Both the position numbers and the translations under genes were made by a program. This document shows, one piece after another, positions 1 to 9,016 of a DNA stretch of 64,000 nucleotides. The stretch comes from Photobacterium angustum (lineage in GTDB: Bacteria > Pseudomonadota > Gammaproteobacteria > Enterobacterales > Vibrionaceae), in contig NZ_MSCJ01000001.1 of NCBI RefSeq assembly GCF_002954615.1, positions 868,001 to 932,000 on the forward strand, in the 5' to 3' direction. Each line of letters opens with the position of its first letter. Within the stretch, counting starts at the first letter, position 1. The notes beneath the pieces are model-generated. The model did no database searches. It was not told where the DNA came from and saw only the letters and a list, made by a program, of their open reading frames with translations.

Positions 1-1
1 C

Positions 2-541
2 GCAGAGCAAGTACAAGCTGTAAAAGCTGAGATTAAAATCTTCACGGATGGAGGTTGTGATCCTAATCCCGGTAAAGCAGGTTCAGGTTTAGCTCTGTAT
101 CGCGAAAACCAATTAAGTGAATTGTGGTTTGGTTTATATAACCCGCAAGGCACCAATAATACCGCTGAGCTAAATGCGTTATATCAAGCCTTACTTCAAG
201 CTGAAAAGTATATTGCTGGTGGAATAAGTGTCGCGATATTTTGTGATTCAAGATACTCAATTCAGTGTATTACTCAATGGGCAGTATCTTGGAAAAAGAA
301 TGGTTGGAAAAAAGCAGGGGGAGAGATCAAAAACCTAGATCTGATCCAACCAATGTTTGAGCGCTATCAGACAATTAAAGATATGATCCAAATTTACCAT
401 GTGAATGGACATGTAGGCATCGAAGGTAATGAATTGGCTGATAGGATGTCTATTCTCGCAGTAGATGAACGAGAGGTTGCGTTCTCACTGTATCAGCACC
501 CTTTAGATATTAAAGCGATTTTAGCCCTACGAGCAGGCTAA
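2..541 (+). CDS. RNase H family protein, 5'-truncated by window edge
   Basis: Ribonuclease H fold, expected to cleave the RNA strand of RNA/DNA hybrids. The reading frame is open from the first bases of the window, so the start lies upstream. In the visible part the four acidic active-site positions are present: Asp16 in FTDGG, Glu56 in NNTAEL, Asp82 in FCDS and Asp147 in ELADRM, preceded by the usual HVNGH stretch. A residual Ala/Gln/Lys-rich linker before FTDGG suggests an N-terminal extension; in Vibrionaceae such proteins often carry a viroplasmin-type hybrid-binding domain there, but that part is outside the window. The family call is firm; which RNase H paralogue this is cannot be decided. 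Confidence 0.85.
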   Translation, partial: AEQVQAVKAEIKIFTDGGCDPNPGKAGSGLALYRENQLSELWFGLYNPQGTNNTAELNALYQALLQAEKYIAGGISVAIFCDSRYSIQCITQWAVSWKKNGWKKAGGEIKNLDLIQPMFERYQTIKDMIQIYHVNGHVGIEGNELADRMSILAVDEREVAFSLYQHPLDIKAILALRAG

Positions 542-554
542 AATCGGTGATGCA

Positions 555-899
555 TTATTCGTGATGGTTTAGTAAAGCGAGCATACGTTCAATGTTCGCT
601 TTTTTATTTCCGTTATTTCCCATCATTTCTTGATTGCCTAACGCATAGAGCCAATCTTCAATCGCATCGCCATCAATATCATCACGAAAATTGATCAAAT
701 TAGCCCACTGTTCAAGATCGTCATCATCAATCTCTAGTGTTAAGTATTTATTTAATACTTGAATTAGCAAAGATTTAGTGACAATAAATGGTGTGTCTTG
801 GGCTAATGCTGCAGCATTGAGGTAAACAGAAAAGGCGCTGTCACGTTCAGGGCCAAAACTCATAATTTGATAAATAGCTTGTTGTTTATCCACTGTCAT
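555..899 (-). CDS. conserved hypothetical acidic protein, 114 aa
   Basis: Function not recognised. The product is soluble and acidic, with no signal peptide or membrane segment; an acidic cluster (EIDDDDLEQW, about residues 56-65) sits in the middle and the C-terminus is Asn/Lys-rich followed by a short Leu-containing helix. It is convergent with the RNase H gene, 13 bp from its stop codon. Downstream of dcuC on the same strand but separated from it by a strong terminator, so probably transcribed alone. Coding character is good over the whole length, and the start has no competing upstream start in reach. Confidence 0.6.
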   Translation of the reverse strand: MTVDKQQAIYQIMSFGPERDSAFSVYLNAAALAQDTPFIVTKSLLIQVLNKYLTLEIDDDDLEQWANLINFRDDIDGDAIEDWLYALGNQEMMGNNGNKKANIERMLALLNHHE

Positions 900-951
900 T
901 ATCTTTAATTGATGATTGAGTGATTATTTTGCCGTTTTAGAAGCAATAAAA

Positions 952-979
952 AAAGCCTGTAGATCGCTCTACAGGCTTT
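952..979 (-). terminator. Rho-independent terminator of dcuC
   Basis: Perfect 12-bp stem (952-963 with 968-979) closing a TCGC loop; read on the minus strand it is followed by a T-rich tract. It lies just after the dcuC stop codon. Confidence 0.85.
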
Positions 980-1001
980 AGTTTTATAATGTCAGTTTCT
1001 A

Positions 1002-2369
1002 TTAAGCGTACATAGGTACAAGCACGACAGTACCTAAAATAACGGTGATTAAGCCACACACCACAGGTACAACAGTACGTTTAACCACATCGAATGGGCT
1101 GATTTTAGCCATACCAGAGGTTGCAACAATAACACCGGATACTGGTGAGATAGTACGACCTAAGTTTGATGCTTGAAGCATCGGGATGATAAGGAATGCA
1201 GGGCTTAAACCTAACTTACCTGCAAGTTGAGGTGCTAGTTCAACAAAGGCATAGAATGGTGCATTCCCCGAGCCTGTTGCAATTGCAGCAGCAACCGTTA
1301 GTGCTGTTAGTAGTAGCATTAGAGCAACACCACCCGCACCGGCTTTATCTGCTAATGCGAGTAGGTTATCAATGGCACCCACAGACATTAAGCCTTGCGC
1401 AAACACACCAGCTGCGACTAATAGCATCACTACGCCTTTGAATGCATCACCCATACCTGCGTAGCAAGATTCTAGGTTTTCAAGTGTAACCTTACCGTTT
1501 AAGCGATTAGTCAGAAAATCGACAATCGCACCAATAGTAATAGATAACACAACAATGGTGTAAATATCGATTTTCAGACCAGGAATAGTCTCACCATTGA
1601 ATAGGAATACACCAATGATTGGCATGAAAGGTAAAATTGAGTAATAGGCTGGCGCTGTTACTTCCATTTCAGAAATATCAACACGCTCCATTGGTGTGTT
1701 GTTTTTCTTATCAAGGTATTTATTCCAGAAGAATGCCGCCACAGCCATGACAATAATAGCGCTGATAGAAACAGGTAATACAGTTTCAACTGCAAACACG
1801 TGTAATGGTAAACCTGCTTTTTCTGCAGCAACCACTACATCACCTGACGTTGGCGAGAGAATGATTGCAGCTGGTGATGCACAGACTGCCGCTGCCGCAG
1901 GGCGAGAAATACCCATTGCAGTCATCATTGGGAATAGTGTCGCCATTAATAGCACGCCAAGGCCAGTTGCAGAGCTTACGGCAAGAGACATTAAACAAGC
2001 AACAATATAAGCCGCAACTAACAGTACGTAAGGCGATTTAATGAACGATAGAGGTTTAGAAAATTGTTTAACTACGACATTATTAGCACCGATATGGGTC
2101 ATGTATGATGCGAATCCGCATAACAACATGATCTGTAGACCTAAGCCACCACCACGGTACTGCAGCATGTATTTTACATACTCAAGAGAATCGGTGAATA
2201 GATTACCCGTTGATACAACCTTTGCAGGTAAAACAGAATGACCTAATAAGCCTGCAATAATTAATAACGAAACGCCCGCAGTGAGTAATACCCCCGCAGC
2301 TTTATATCCTTTAACAATGTAATAGCCAACGGCGATGGTAATCACCAAGCCTATTAATAGCTCCGTCAT
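1002..2369 (-). CDS. dcuC: anaerobic C4-dicarboxylate transporter DcuC
   Basis: Inner-membrane carrier of the DcuC family, which exports succinate and exchanges C4-dicarboxylates (fumarate, malate, aspartate) during anaerobic growth. The 455-aa product is close to the usual 460 aa, is hydrophobic throughout with about a dozen predicted membrane segments, and contains the family-typical stretches SSATGLGVLLMATLFP, SPTSGDVVVAAEKAG and SNLGRTISPVSGV. It is monocistronic: a long AT-rich region precedes it and a strong terminator follows. I looked for an FNR-type TTGAT-N4-ATCAA site upstream and did not see a convincing one. Within the region it fits the TMAO reductase and fermentation genes further on. 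Confidence 0.9.
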   Translation of the reverse strand: MTELLIGLVITIAVGYYIVKGYKAAGVLLTAGVSLLIIAGLLGHSVLPAKVVSTGNLFTDSLEYVKYMLQYRGGGLGLQIMLLCGFASYMTHIGANNVVVKQFSKPLSFIKSPYVLLVAAYIVACLMSLAVSSATGLGVLLMATLFPMMTAMGISRPAAAAVCASPAAIILSPTSGDVVVAAEKAGLPLHVFAVETVLPVSISAIIVMAVAAFFWNKYLDKKNNTPMERVDISEMEVTAPAYYSILPFMPIIGVFLFNGETIPGLKIDIYTIVVLSITIGAIVDFLTNRLNGKVTLENLESCYAGMGDAFKGVVMLLVAAGVFAQGLMSVGAIDNLLALADKAGAGGVALMLLLTALTVAAAIATGSGNAPFYAFVELAPQLAGKLGLSPAFLIIPMLQASNLGRTISPVSGVIVATSGMAKISPFDVVKRTVVPVVCGLITVILGTVVLVPMYA

Positions 2370-2790
2370 GCAGACTCCTTATTTTAAGTGTAATTATTAA
2401 TATTTGTTACTAAATAATGGTGTTTTATGTCAGTAATTTAACTAAAACTAAAATTATTAACGAGATTTAATCATGGAAGTTATGATCTAAAACAGTATTT
2501 ACCTTTCATTGTTAATTTTATGATAAATAAAATAGTGATTGTTTTTAATATTGCTGGTGTTTAACTGTTAAATAACAATATTCATATTGTTTTCTATTTA
2601 AAGAGAATAAGATTTAATATCAGCTAAGATTTATAAGATAAAGGTTCGGTATGTTTATATTCGTTTATTGTTTTAGTAATTTATATTTATTCAAACCTTT
2701 GCATGTTCTGGTGTAAGTGCAATGGTCATTAACTGGGGGAGGGGACAGGAGTGGTACTGATGTTAGCCGTCAGTTTGATCACCTTCGGCG

Positions 2791-2952
2791 ATGGCTTCTG
2801 AGATTGTCGATTTGGGGGATGTGAGTAAGTTGGTCACTGTTATTTCTAGTTATCTTAATGAGTCTTATGGACAGTAGGAAAGTGTTTCTGATAGCACAGT
2901 ACTTTTAGCTGGATGTTTATTTTATGTGGCTTACCAAGATGCGAAAAAGTAA
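2791..2952 (+). pseudogene. possible decayed short gene with one in-frame TAG
   Basis: Within the 659-bp gap between dcuC and pliG there is a frame opening at ATG 2791 that reads 28 codons (MASEIVDLGDVSKLV...) to a TAG at 2875-2877, then continues in the same frame for 24 codons (ESVSDSTVLLAG...YQDAKK) to TAA at 2950. Composition on both sides of the TAG looks coding rather than like the surrounding AT-rich spacer, and the local base composition (2740-2960) is clearly less AT-rich. I do not recognise the protein. It could be a broken remnant, or a 28-codon ORF followed by chance. Confidence 0.3.
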
Positions 2953-3028
2953 ACGGTAGAACAATTTGAGTAAAGATTTAGCATGTATTGATGGTACGTT
3001 ATAGATAGGGTCTATAACGTACTTTTAA

Positions 3029-3445
3029 TTATTTTATTTCAATCGATAATGTGAAATCACTATGCTCACCACGACGAGCAAAAGCACGATATTGACCAAC
3101 ACGAATAGTGTATTTACCGCTGTATGGCAAAATATAAGCGCCCTGTTTATTGAGTGCTTCAGAGTATTCACTGAGATCAACACCTGATTCTAAGTGCTGA
3201 TTAGATAGGTTAATCCATAACTTCGTACTTTTTGTAAGAAGCTTTGCCGTTAGTGCCTGTCCTTTTTTTGCATAAAAAACATAATCATTAAAATCATAGC
3301 CTGTTATTTTTGCAGGATATTCAGCACTAGTCGCCCCTTTATCAAAGCGTACGTCTTGTGTTTTATTGGCCGCAAAGGCGAGAGATGAAAAGAAGCTGAA
3401 ACATAAAACAAAAAAAGTGAGCGGTAAGCGGGAAAAGAATTTCAT
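3029..3445 (-). CDS. pliG: PliG-type inhibitor of g-type lysozyme, periplasmic
   Basis: Periplasmic protein expected to block goose-type lysozymes of animal hosts and so protect the peptidoglycan. The first 25 residues are a clear Sec signal peptide ending in AFA. The mature part matches the E. coli PliG (YcgK) pattern as I remember it: RFDKGATSAEYPAKITGYDF, then YVFYAKKGQ, then ILPYSGKYTIRVGQYRAFAR, and a C-terminal beta strand ending IEIK. Length (138 aa) is right for the family. Transcribed alone; AT-rich spacer upstream. Its presence hints at contact with fish or invertebrate hosts that make g-type lysozyme, which is inference. Confidence 0.85.
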   Translation of the reverse strand: MKFFSRLPLTFFVLCFSFFSSLAFAANKTQDVRFDKGATSAEYPAKITGYDFNDYVFYAKKGQALTAKLLTKSTKLWINLSNQHLESGVDLSEYSEALNKQGAYILPYSGKYTIRVGQYRAFARRGEHSDFTLSIEIK

Positions 3446-3622
3446 AGTCTTGTCCAGTAAAGTAAAAAGAAGTAAACCTTATTTTATTATTATATCAGGG
3501 TATTAAAATGATGATAAATCTATCTACAGACACTAATGCTGATATTTAAAGCATTATATATACTTTATATAAATTGTAAGATAGTCTATATGAGCTTTTG
3601 TGCATATGGAGGTGCATTAACA

Positions 3623-3805
3623 ATGGAAAATAAAATCCAAGATCTAACCGTAAAGCAGCGCTTGCTACTAGCTCAGCAAGGACGATTTATTCGCATTTTA
3701 TCGACAGATCCTGATCGCCGAGTTAGAGCCGCAGCAACAGAATATGATCTTGATATCTTGATCGATGATGATGCTGATTTTGATGCGCTTATGAAGCTAG
3801 ATTAA
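3623..3805 (+). CDS. conserved hypothetical small protein, 60 aa
   Basis: Function not recognised. I place the start at the ATG at 3623 because GGAGG at 3608-3612 sits 10 bases ahead of it; the same frame is open further upstream but that part (from 3536) codes for a low-quality Tyr/Cys-rich stretch with no ribosome binding site. The product (MENKIQDLTVKQRLLLAQQG...) has a basic helical N-terminal half, a segment DPDRRVRAAATEYDLDIL that resembles a single HEAT-like helix pair, and a very acidic C-terminus (IDDDADFDALMKLD). No membrane segment or signal. Confidence 0.6.
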   Translation: MENKIQDLTVKQRLLLAQQGRFIRILSTDPDRRVRAAATEYDLDILIDDDADFDALMKLD

Positions 3806-3811
3806 ATATGC

Positions 3812-4168
3812 TTATTTTATTTTCTCTACTACAGAATCTAATAAAGTAGAGCCATGATAAATTTTAAAACTAAGAAAATTAACAAAAGGGTATTGTTTAT
3901 TTAAAATCGCTTTATCTGAGTGCATGTTTTTTAGCATTTCTTTCGCTAAACCATGCAACTGTTCTGAGTTAAAAGAAGTTGGGTTATATTGATAACTATA
4001 GGTTAAAGTTTGCTCTGAACAATTAATGACATAAAAGGCATCAATTCCTGAGTCATTGGTTTCTAAGGTATTTTTACCCGATGGTATGTCAGCGCAAGAA
4101 TAAATAGCAGAAAACGCGGTTGTACTGCTAAGTAGTAATAATAATGGGAGAATTTGTGATTTGCTCAT
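3812..4168 (-). CDS. hypothetical secreted protein, 118 aa
   Basis: Function not recognised. A Sec signal peptide (MSKSQILPLLLLLSSTTAFS) is followed by a mature part of about 98 residues with two Cys (SCADIPSG and VINCSE) that could form a disulfide in the periplasm. Gene is convergent with the small gene ending at 3805 (6 bp between stops). A good ribosome binding site (AGGAGG in minus-strand sense, 4171-4178 region) precedes the ATG. Likely periplasmic. Confidence 0.6.
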   Translation of the reverse strand: MSKSQILPLLLLLSSTTAFSAIYSCADIPSGKNTLETNDSGIDAFYVINCSEQTLTYSYQYNPTSFNSEQLHGLAKEMLKNMHSDKAILNKQYPFVNFLSFKIYHGSTLLDSVVEKIK

Positions 4169-4456
4169 ATAAACCTCCTGCAGTTTGAATAATTCTGATG
4201 ATTAGAAGTAAAGGCTAAATAGCTAAACCTCTTTTTAATTTTATCCCTTTCACTATGAAAGATAGCTTAATTCTTAAATATTCTTATAGTTAAGAAATTT
4301 TTAATAAAATATGCAAAATGCGTCTCAAATAGAATAAATGACATTTCTATTTTATTTTAAAATGCAGTCTCAATTTAGAAAATCTAGCCAAATATTCACA
4401 TCACTGAATAACTCGGTATAATTGCTGTACTTTTTCTCTACTCAATGACGTTTATT

Positions 4457-5125
4457 ATGGCAGGCTACTTAACTTTTCTTGTGCCCGCGCTACTTGGTGC
4501 GCAACTTATCCTTACCATTGTGTTGATGAAGGGCGAAATTTGTCCAGGTCAACGTGGTCGTGTTCATAAAATGTTACCTGTCCTACTTATTGGTTGGTTA
4601 CTTGCTGCAATAGCGCAACCTTTAGCCGTTTTACCTTTGTTGGCATTAGCGTTCTTTAACATGAAAGTGAAAACAGGGAAAACACGCGATGCTGGGCCTA
4701 TTAAAGTTTTATATGGTAGTGATGTATTAGCATTTATTTGTTGGCTTGTATTATTACCCACCTTAAATATGCCTGAAATTGCGATTAGCTTAGTTGCTAT
4801 CGCATTATATGGCAGTGCATTAGCCCATGTTTTACTGACTTTTGCGCGTACGCGTTTACAGGCATTTCACCGCATATTACCGTTTGTCGGTTTTATTAGT
4901 GCAATATTAACGATTTTATTTATGATCTGGCAGATCATGACTCTTGGCCAGGCAACAACAAGCCACCATATGATAGAAATTATTACGGCATTGGCATTAA
5001 TGGTGATTGGCTTAGTGATTTGGGCTGGTCACATCTTATTAAATAAAAAAGCGAACAATTGGCAGTTAATGATTGCGCTTGTTGTATTGATGTTTTCTGC
5101 GGGGTTACAGTTAGTACTGTTTTAA
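4457..5125 (+). CDS. hypothetical inner-membrane protein, ~222 aa
   Basis: Function not recognised. The product is strongly hydrophobic, with about seven likely transmembrane helices and short charged loops (RGRVHK, KVKTGKTRD, LLNKKANN). Two in-frame ATGs are possible, 4445 and 4457; neither has a clear Shine-Dalgarno sequence and I prefer 4457 (MAGYLTFL...) because it starts directly at the first membrane helix. A terminator follows at 5153, so the gene is probably monocistronic. No transporter motif could be identified. Confidence 0.6.
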   Translation: MAGYLTFLVPALLGAQLILTIVLMKGEICPGQRGRVHKMLPVLLIGWLLAAIAQPLAVLPLLALAFFNMKVKTGKTRDAGPIKVLYGSDVLAFICWLVLLPTLNMPEIAISLVAIALYGSALAHVLLTFARTRLQAFHRILPFVGFISAILTILFMIWQIMTLGQATTSHHMIEIITALALMVIGLVIWAGHILLNKKANNWQLMIALVVLMFSAGLQLVLF

Positions 5126-5152
5126 TTCTCGACATTCTGAGCGATGAAATAG

Positions 5153-5171
5153 AGCCGCTTTTACAGCGGCT
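5153..5171 (+). terminator. terminator of the membrane protein gene
   Basis: Seven-bp GC-rich stem (AGCCGCT with AGCGGCT) and 5-nt loop followed by TTTT. Confidence 0.8.
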
Positions 5172-5258
5172 TTTTCGTATTGGTTATCTACGTCTATGCT
5201 TAATGAGTACCATGAACACTTTTTGATTAAGCTATTAATGTAGGGAGCTGGAAGGTGT

Positions 5259-5447
5259 ATGGAAATTAACAATCTTTTGAGTATGGATGGCAACATTGTC
5301 ATCGGGATCGTGAATGAGCGCTTACGTTTAGAATGCAGTAGCATGTCTGAATTATTGAGTCGTTATGAACTAGATGAAGGCGAATTGACAGATAAGTTGG
5401 CACAGCTAGGTTATCAGTATGATCCAATAACTAATCAATTCCGATAA
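5259..5447 (+). CDS. DUF4250 family protein, 62 aa
   Basis: Small cytoplasmic protein matching the DUF4250 pattern: an N-terminal LLSMDGNIVIGIVNERLRLE, then a helical segment around SELLSRYELDEGELTDKL and a C-terminal LGYQYDPITNQF. Length is the usual 60-odd residues. No function is established for the family. A ribosome binding site (GGAG then GGAAGG, 5243-5253) precedes the ATG. It is convergent with metR and shares a terminator hairpin with it. Confidence 0.8.
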   Translation: MEINNLLSMDGNIVIGIVNERLRLECSSMSELLSRYELDEGELTDKLAQLGYQYDPITNQFR

Positions 5448-5465
5448 TACATTAATCCATAAATT

Positions 5466-5484
5466 AGCCTCATTAAGTGAGGCT
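5466..5484. terminator. bidirectional terminator between DUF4250 gene and metR
   Basis: Stem AGCCTCA/TGAGGCT with a 5-nt loop; T-rich on the plus side and A-rich on the left, so it can serve both convergent genes. Confidence 0.75.
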
Positions 5485-5499
5485 TTTATTTTGTATGAA

Positions 5500-6411
5500 T
5501 TATGCCGACTTAATACCTTCTAAATGGAGTTGGCATTGTTGCCTTGCCGTTGCGAAAAAAGCTTGTAGATAGTGACGTTGCTGTTCTGACGCTCTAATAG
5601 CGGCAAATAAACGTCGCCATAAACCTTGTTCTAACGGTTTACTTACGACTAATCCCTGTTGCGCAAAATCATGAATAGCCCAATTAGGTAGTGCGGCAAC
5701 GCCTAATCCTGCCGACACCATTTGTACTAGCATCAATGTATTATCAGCCTGTTTCCAAGCTTTTGGTTCTATGCCCGCAGGTTGTAGGAAATGTTTGACG
5801 ACATCTAAACGATTTTTTTGTACGGGATAACTTAGCATGGTTTGATCGGCAATATCTTGCGGTGTGATAAAAGGCTTTTCTGCTAAAGGGGAGTTAACAC
5901 TAACGATTAATCGCATTTCAAAATCAAATAAAGGTTCATAATGGATCTCGCTACGTGGCTGAATATCAGACGTGATCACTAAATCGAGCTCACCGCAAGC
6001 AAGAGCAGGTAATGGTTCGAAGCCAAAGCCTGATGAGAAGTCTAGTGTTACAGCCGGCCACTGCACCTGATATTCCTTCAATGCAGGCATTAGCCATTGA
6101 AAACAGGAATGGCATTCAATCGCCATATGTAAGCGACCATTAGCATCTTGTTTTATGTTAGCAAGTTCATGTTCTGCATGGGTGATTTGCGGAATAATTG
6201 TATCTGCAAGGTTTAATAAAATATCACCTTCTGCAGTAAATTTTACAGGTCGAGTTTTTCGTAAAAATAGCTGACCACCAAGCCGCTGCTCTAGATCTTT
6301 TAATTGATGAGAAAGAGCCGATTGGGTCAAGCATAATGTATTGGCTGTCGCCGTTAATGAGCCAGTATCTCGTAATACTGATAATGTTCGAAGGTGTTTT
6401 AACTCAATCAT
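5500..6411 (-). CDS. metR: LysR-type activator of methionine genes, MetR
   Basis: LysR-family transcription factor of 303 aa with an N-terminal winged helix-turn-helix (MIELKHLRTLSVLRDTGSL...ALSHQLKDLEQRLG, residues 1-50) and a C-terminal effector domain; the segment GRLHMAIECHSCFQWLMP is characteristic of MetR. MetR responds to homocysteine and activates metE and related genes. It is divergent from metE, 235 bp from the metE start used here, the classic arrangement; the intergenic region holds a MetR-type half-site pair and three MetJ-type boxes, so the gene is probably repressed by MetJ and autoregulated. Confidence 0.93.
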   Translation of the reverse strand: MIELKHLRTLSVLRDTGSLTATANTLCLTQSALSHQLKDLEQRLGGQLFLRKTRPVKFTAEGDILLNLADTIIPQITHAEHELANIKQDANGRLHMAIECHSCFQWLMPALKEYQVQWPAVTLDFSSGFGFEPLPALACGELDLVITSDIQPRSEIHYEPLFDFEMRLIVSVNSPLAEKPFITPQDIADQTMLSYPVQKNRLDVVKHFLQPAGIEPKAWKQADNTLMLVQMVSAGLGVAALPNWAIHDFAQQGLVVSKPLEQGLWRRLFAAIRASEQQRHYLQAFFATARQQCQLHLEGIKSA

Positions 6412-6474
6412 GCTTATCTACGTCCTTGTGAAAGCGTGTTCTTTTATCAACTTACCGTTTTTTAATATAATCGT

Positions 6475-6498
6475 AAACGTCTAGATGGCTAAACGTCT
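6475..6498. promoter_or_regulatory. three contiguous MetJ-type met boxes
   Basis: Three adjacent 8-mers: AAACGTCT (6475-6482), AGATGGCT (6483-6490), AAACGTCT (6491-6498). Against the MetJ consensus AGACGTCT these score 7/8, 6/8 and 7/8. Tandem 8-bp spacing is how MetJ dimers bind. The array lies in the metR-metE intergenic region. Confidence 0.75.
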
Positions 6499-6538
6499 AT
6501 ATTAGCGTAGATCAATTTATATCGCCATACGTTCAACG

Positions 6539-6551
6539 TGAGAAATATTCA
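6539..6551. promoter_or_regulatory. candidate MetR binding site
   Basis: TGAG-AAATA-TTCA, matching the MetR consensus TGAA-N5-TTCA at 7 of 8 fixed positions, about 95 bp upstream of the metE start. Confidence 0.5.
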
Positions 6552-6646
6552 TAATCCAAGTGAATATTTGGACGTTGTTCAATATCACTCATTCCTTCAA
6601 TGTGTAGACAACAGAAAGTAAATCACAAATTTTGAAGGAACAAGAG

Positions 6647-8950
6647 ATGAGTCAGCAAGTAGAAGATAAAACGATTACCCATATTTTGGGATACCCGCGA
6701 GTTGGTAGTCACCGTGAGCTTAAATTTGCGCAAGAAAAATACTGGCGCGGTGACATTGATCAGTCAGCGTTAAAGGAAGTAGGGTATTTATTGCGTCACC
6801 GTCACTGGGATGATCAAGTTAGTGCAGGTTTAGACTATGTCTCAGTCGGTGATTTTGCTTGGTATGATCACGTACTCAGTACCAGTATGCTGCTTGGTCA
6901 TATACCACAGCGCCATGACCATGGTTTTCCTGACTTAGATACACTGTTTCGTGTGGCAAGAGGAAAAGCGCCAACAGGCTGTGAATGTGCGGCATCAGAT
7001 ATGACTAAGTGGTTTAATACCAATTATCATTACATTGTTCCTGAATTTACGGCAGATGATAGCTTTAACGTCAGTTGGCAGCAGCTCTTTGAAGAAGTGG
7101 CTGAAGCAAAAAAGGCAGGACATGAAGTAAAACCTGTTTTATTAGGACCGGTTTCTTATCTTTGGTTAGGCAAAGAAAAGGAAGCAGGGTTTGATCGCCT
7201 TTCTTTATTACCTCGCTTGCTAACGGCTTATCAACAAATTTTAATTAAATTAAAAGCGCTAGGTGTTGAGTGGGTACAAATTGATGAACCTGCATTATCC
7301 CTTGAGTTACCGAAAGCATGGGCAGAATCGTTCAAATTGGCTTATCAAGTATTACACGGCCAACCTAAGTTATTACTCACCACTTACTTTGATAGCATTA
7401 CGCATCAACTAGATAAAATTACGGCGCTAAGAGTCGATGGTTTACATATTGATTTGTCGGCTTCTCCTGAGCAATTAGAAGCAGTTGTTAATGCGATACC
7501 AAGCGATTGGGTACTCTCTGCTGGCATGATTAACGGACGTAATGTGTGGCGTGCTGATTTAACGCAATTGCTTGAAGTGCTTGAGCCCGTTAAAGCACAA
7601 TTAGGTCGGCGTTTGTGGATCGCGACATCCTGCTCCTTATTACATAGCCCAATTGATCTAGACTTGGAAACAGGACTCAAACCAGAAACGCGCCAGTGGT
7701 TTGCCTTTGCTAAACAAAAATGCCGAGAAGTCACATTGTTGGCACAGGCGTTAGATGGAAATAGTACTGCAATTGCTGAATGTGTTTCGTATAGCGCACC
7801 GATTAAAGCCCGTACTTCTAGCAAATTAGTTCATGATCGTGAAGTTCGATTACGTACAGAAGCAATGACGGCAGCATTGGCTGAACGTGAATTACCGTAT
7901 AATGAACGAGCAAAATTACAGCGAGAATCATTAAATTTACCGTTACTACCAACAACGACGATTGGTTCCTTTCCACAGACGGATGATATTCGAATTCAAA
8001 GACGTGATTTCAAAGCAGGGCGCTTATCAGCGCAAGAATATGACACCTGTTTGAAAGGACATATTCAAGACGCAATCCGTCGCCAAGAGCAATTAGATCT
8101 CGATGTGCTGGTACATGGTGAAGCTGAACGTAATGATATGGTTGAATATTTTGCCGAACAACTTGAAGGCTTCGCTGTAACAAAATTTGGTTGGGTACAA
8201 AGTTATGGTTCACGTTGTGTAAAGCCTGCCGTGATTGTGTCTGATATTTATCGCGCTATACCTATGACGGTTGATTGGATCAGTTATGCCCAATCATTAA
8301 CAACAAAGCTTGTGAAAGGGATGCTAACAGGCCCTGTCACGATTTTGGGGTGGACATTCCCACGTGAGGACTTAACCCGTGAAGATATTGCTAACCAAAT
8401 TGCTTTAGCCTTACGTGATGAAGTTGCCGATCTACAGGCTGCTGGAATTAAAATTATTCAAATTGATGAGCCAGCGATTCGTGAAGGTTTACCGCTTAAA
8501 AGTAGTCAATGGAAACAGTATTTAGATTGGGCTGTTAATGCTTTTAAGATTTCAGCCGCTAGTGCTGAGCCGCAGACCCAGATCCATACGCATATGTGTT
8601 ATAGCGAGTTTAATCATATTATTGGGTCTGTTGCTGCATTGGATGCAGATGTTATCACAATAGAAACATCACGCTCTGATATGGAATTGCTAAAAGCGTT
8701 TGAAGGGTTTTCATACCCGAATGAAATAGGCCCTGGAGTTTATGATATTCATTCGCCAAATATTCCGGCCGTTGAAGATATTACTGCATTAATTAATAAG
8801 GCAGAGACATTAATTCCAGTAGAACGGTTATGGATAAACCCTGATTGTGGTTTGAAAACACGTAACTGGGTTGAAACGGAAGCAGCACTTTCAAATATGG
8901 TTAGCGGAGCTAAAAAATTACGCCAAGAGTTCGTTAAAACAGCTGTGTAA
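6647..8950 (+). CDS. metE: cobalamin-independent methionine synthase MetE
   Basis: Transfers the methyl group of 5-methyltetrahydropteroyltri-L-glutamate to homocysteine, the last step of methionine synthesis, without B12. The start is taken at ATG 6647: AAGGA (6636-6640) lies 6 bases ahead, whereas an in-frame TTG at 6632 would put the ribosome binding site inside the gene. This gives 767 aa, the usual length for the two-barrel enzyme. The zinc ligands are visible in the C-terminal half: the His and Cys of [10 protein letters not shown], Glu of ITIETSRSD and Cys of [19 protein letters not shown] marks the start of the catalytic barrel. Regulated by MetR and MetJ, to judge from the upstream sites. 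Terminator follows. Confidence 0.96.
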   Translation: MSQQVEDKTITHILGYPRVGSHRELKFAQEKYWRGDIDQSALKEVGYLLRHRHWDDQVSAGLDYVSVGDFAWYDHVLSTSMLLGHIPQRHDHGFPDLDTLFRVARGKAPTGCECAASDMTKWFNTNYHYIVPEFTADDSFNVSWQQLFEEVAEAKKAGHEVKPVLLGPVSYLWLGKEKEAGFDRLSLLPRLLTAYQQILIKLKALGVEWVQIDEPALSLELPKAWAESFKLAYQVLHGQPKLLLTTYFDSITHQLDKITALRVDGLHIDLSASPEQLEAVVNAIPSDWVLSAGMINGRNVWRADLTQLLEVLEPVKAQLGRRLWIATSCSLLHSPIDLDLETGLKPETRQWFAFAKQKCREVTLLAQALDGNSTAIAECVSYSAPIKARTSSKLVHDREVRLRTEAMTAALAERELPYNERAKLQRESLNLPLLPTTTIGSFPQTDDIRIQRRDFKAGRLSAQEYDTCLKGHIQDAIRRQEQLDLDVLVHGEAERNDMVEYFAEQLEGFAVTKFGWVQSYGSRCVKPAVIVSDIYRAIPMTVDWISYAQSLTTKLVKGMLTGPVTILGWTFPREDLTREDIANQIALALRDEVADLQAAGIKIIQIDEPAIREGLPLKSSQWKQYLDWAVNAFKISAASAEPQTQIHTHMCYSEFNHIIGSVAALDADVITIETSRSDMELLKAFEGFSYPNEIGPGVYDIHSPNIPAVEDITALINKAETLIPVERLWINPDCGLKTRNWVETEAALSNMVSGAKKLRQEFVKTAV

Positions 8951-8972
8951 ATAAGTAAAAGAGAAAAATATA

Positions 8973-8995
8973 AAAGGCAGCTAAAGGCTGCCTTT
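8973..8995. terminator. bidirectional terminator after metE
   Basis: Nine-bp stem AAAGGCAGC/GCTGCCTTT with 5-nt loop. T-rich on both flanks, best on the minus side, where it ends the META-domain gene. Confidence 0.8.
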
Positions 8996-9016
8996 CTGTA
9001 TAACTGAAGCTAGTGC

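Noticed and set aside
5111..5344. 77-aa minus-strand frame overlapping the DUF4250 gene
   Set aside because: Antisense to a recognised family gene and runs through a terminator.
6412..6646. SAM riboswitch controlling metE
   Set aside because: No SAM-type fold seen; protein operators (MetJ and MetR type) explain the region.
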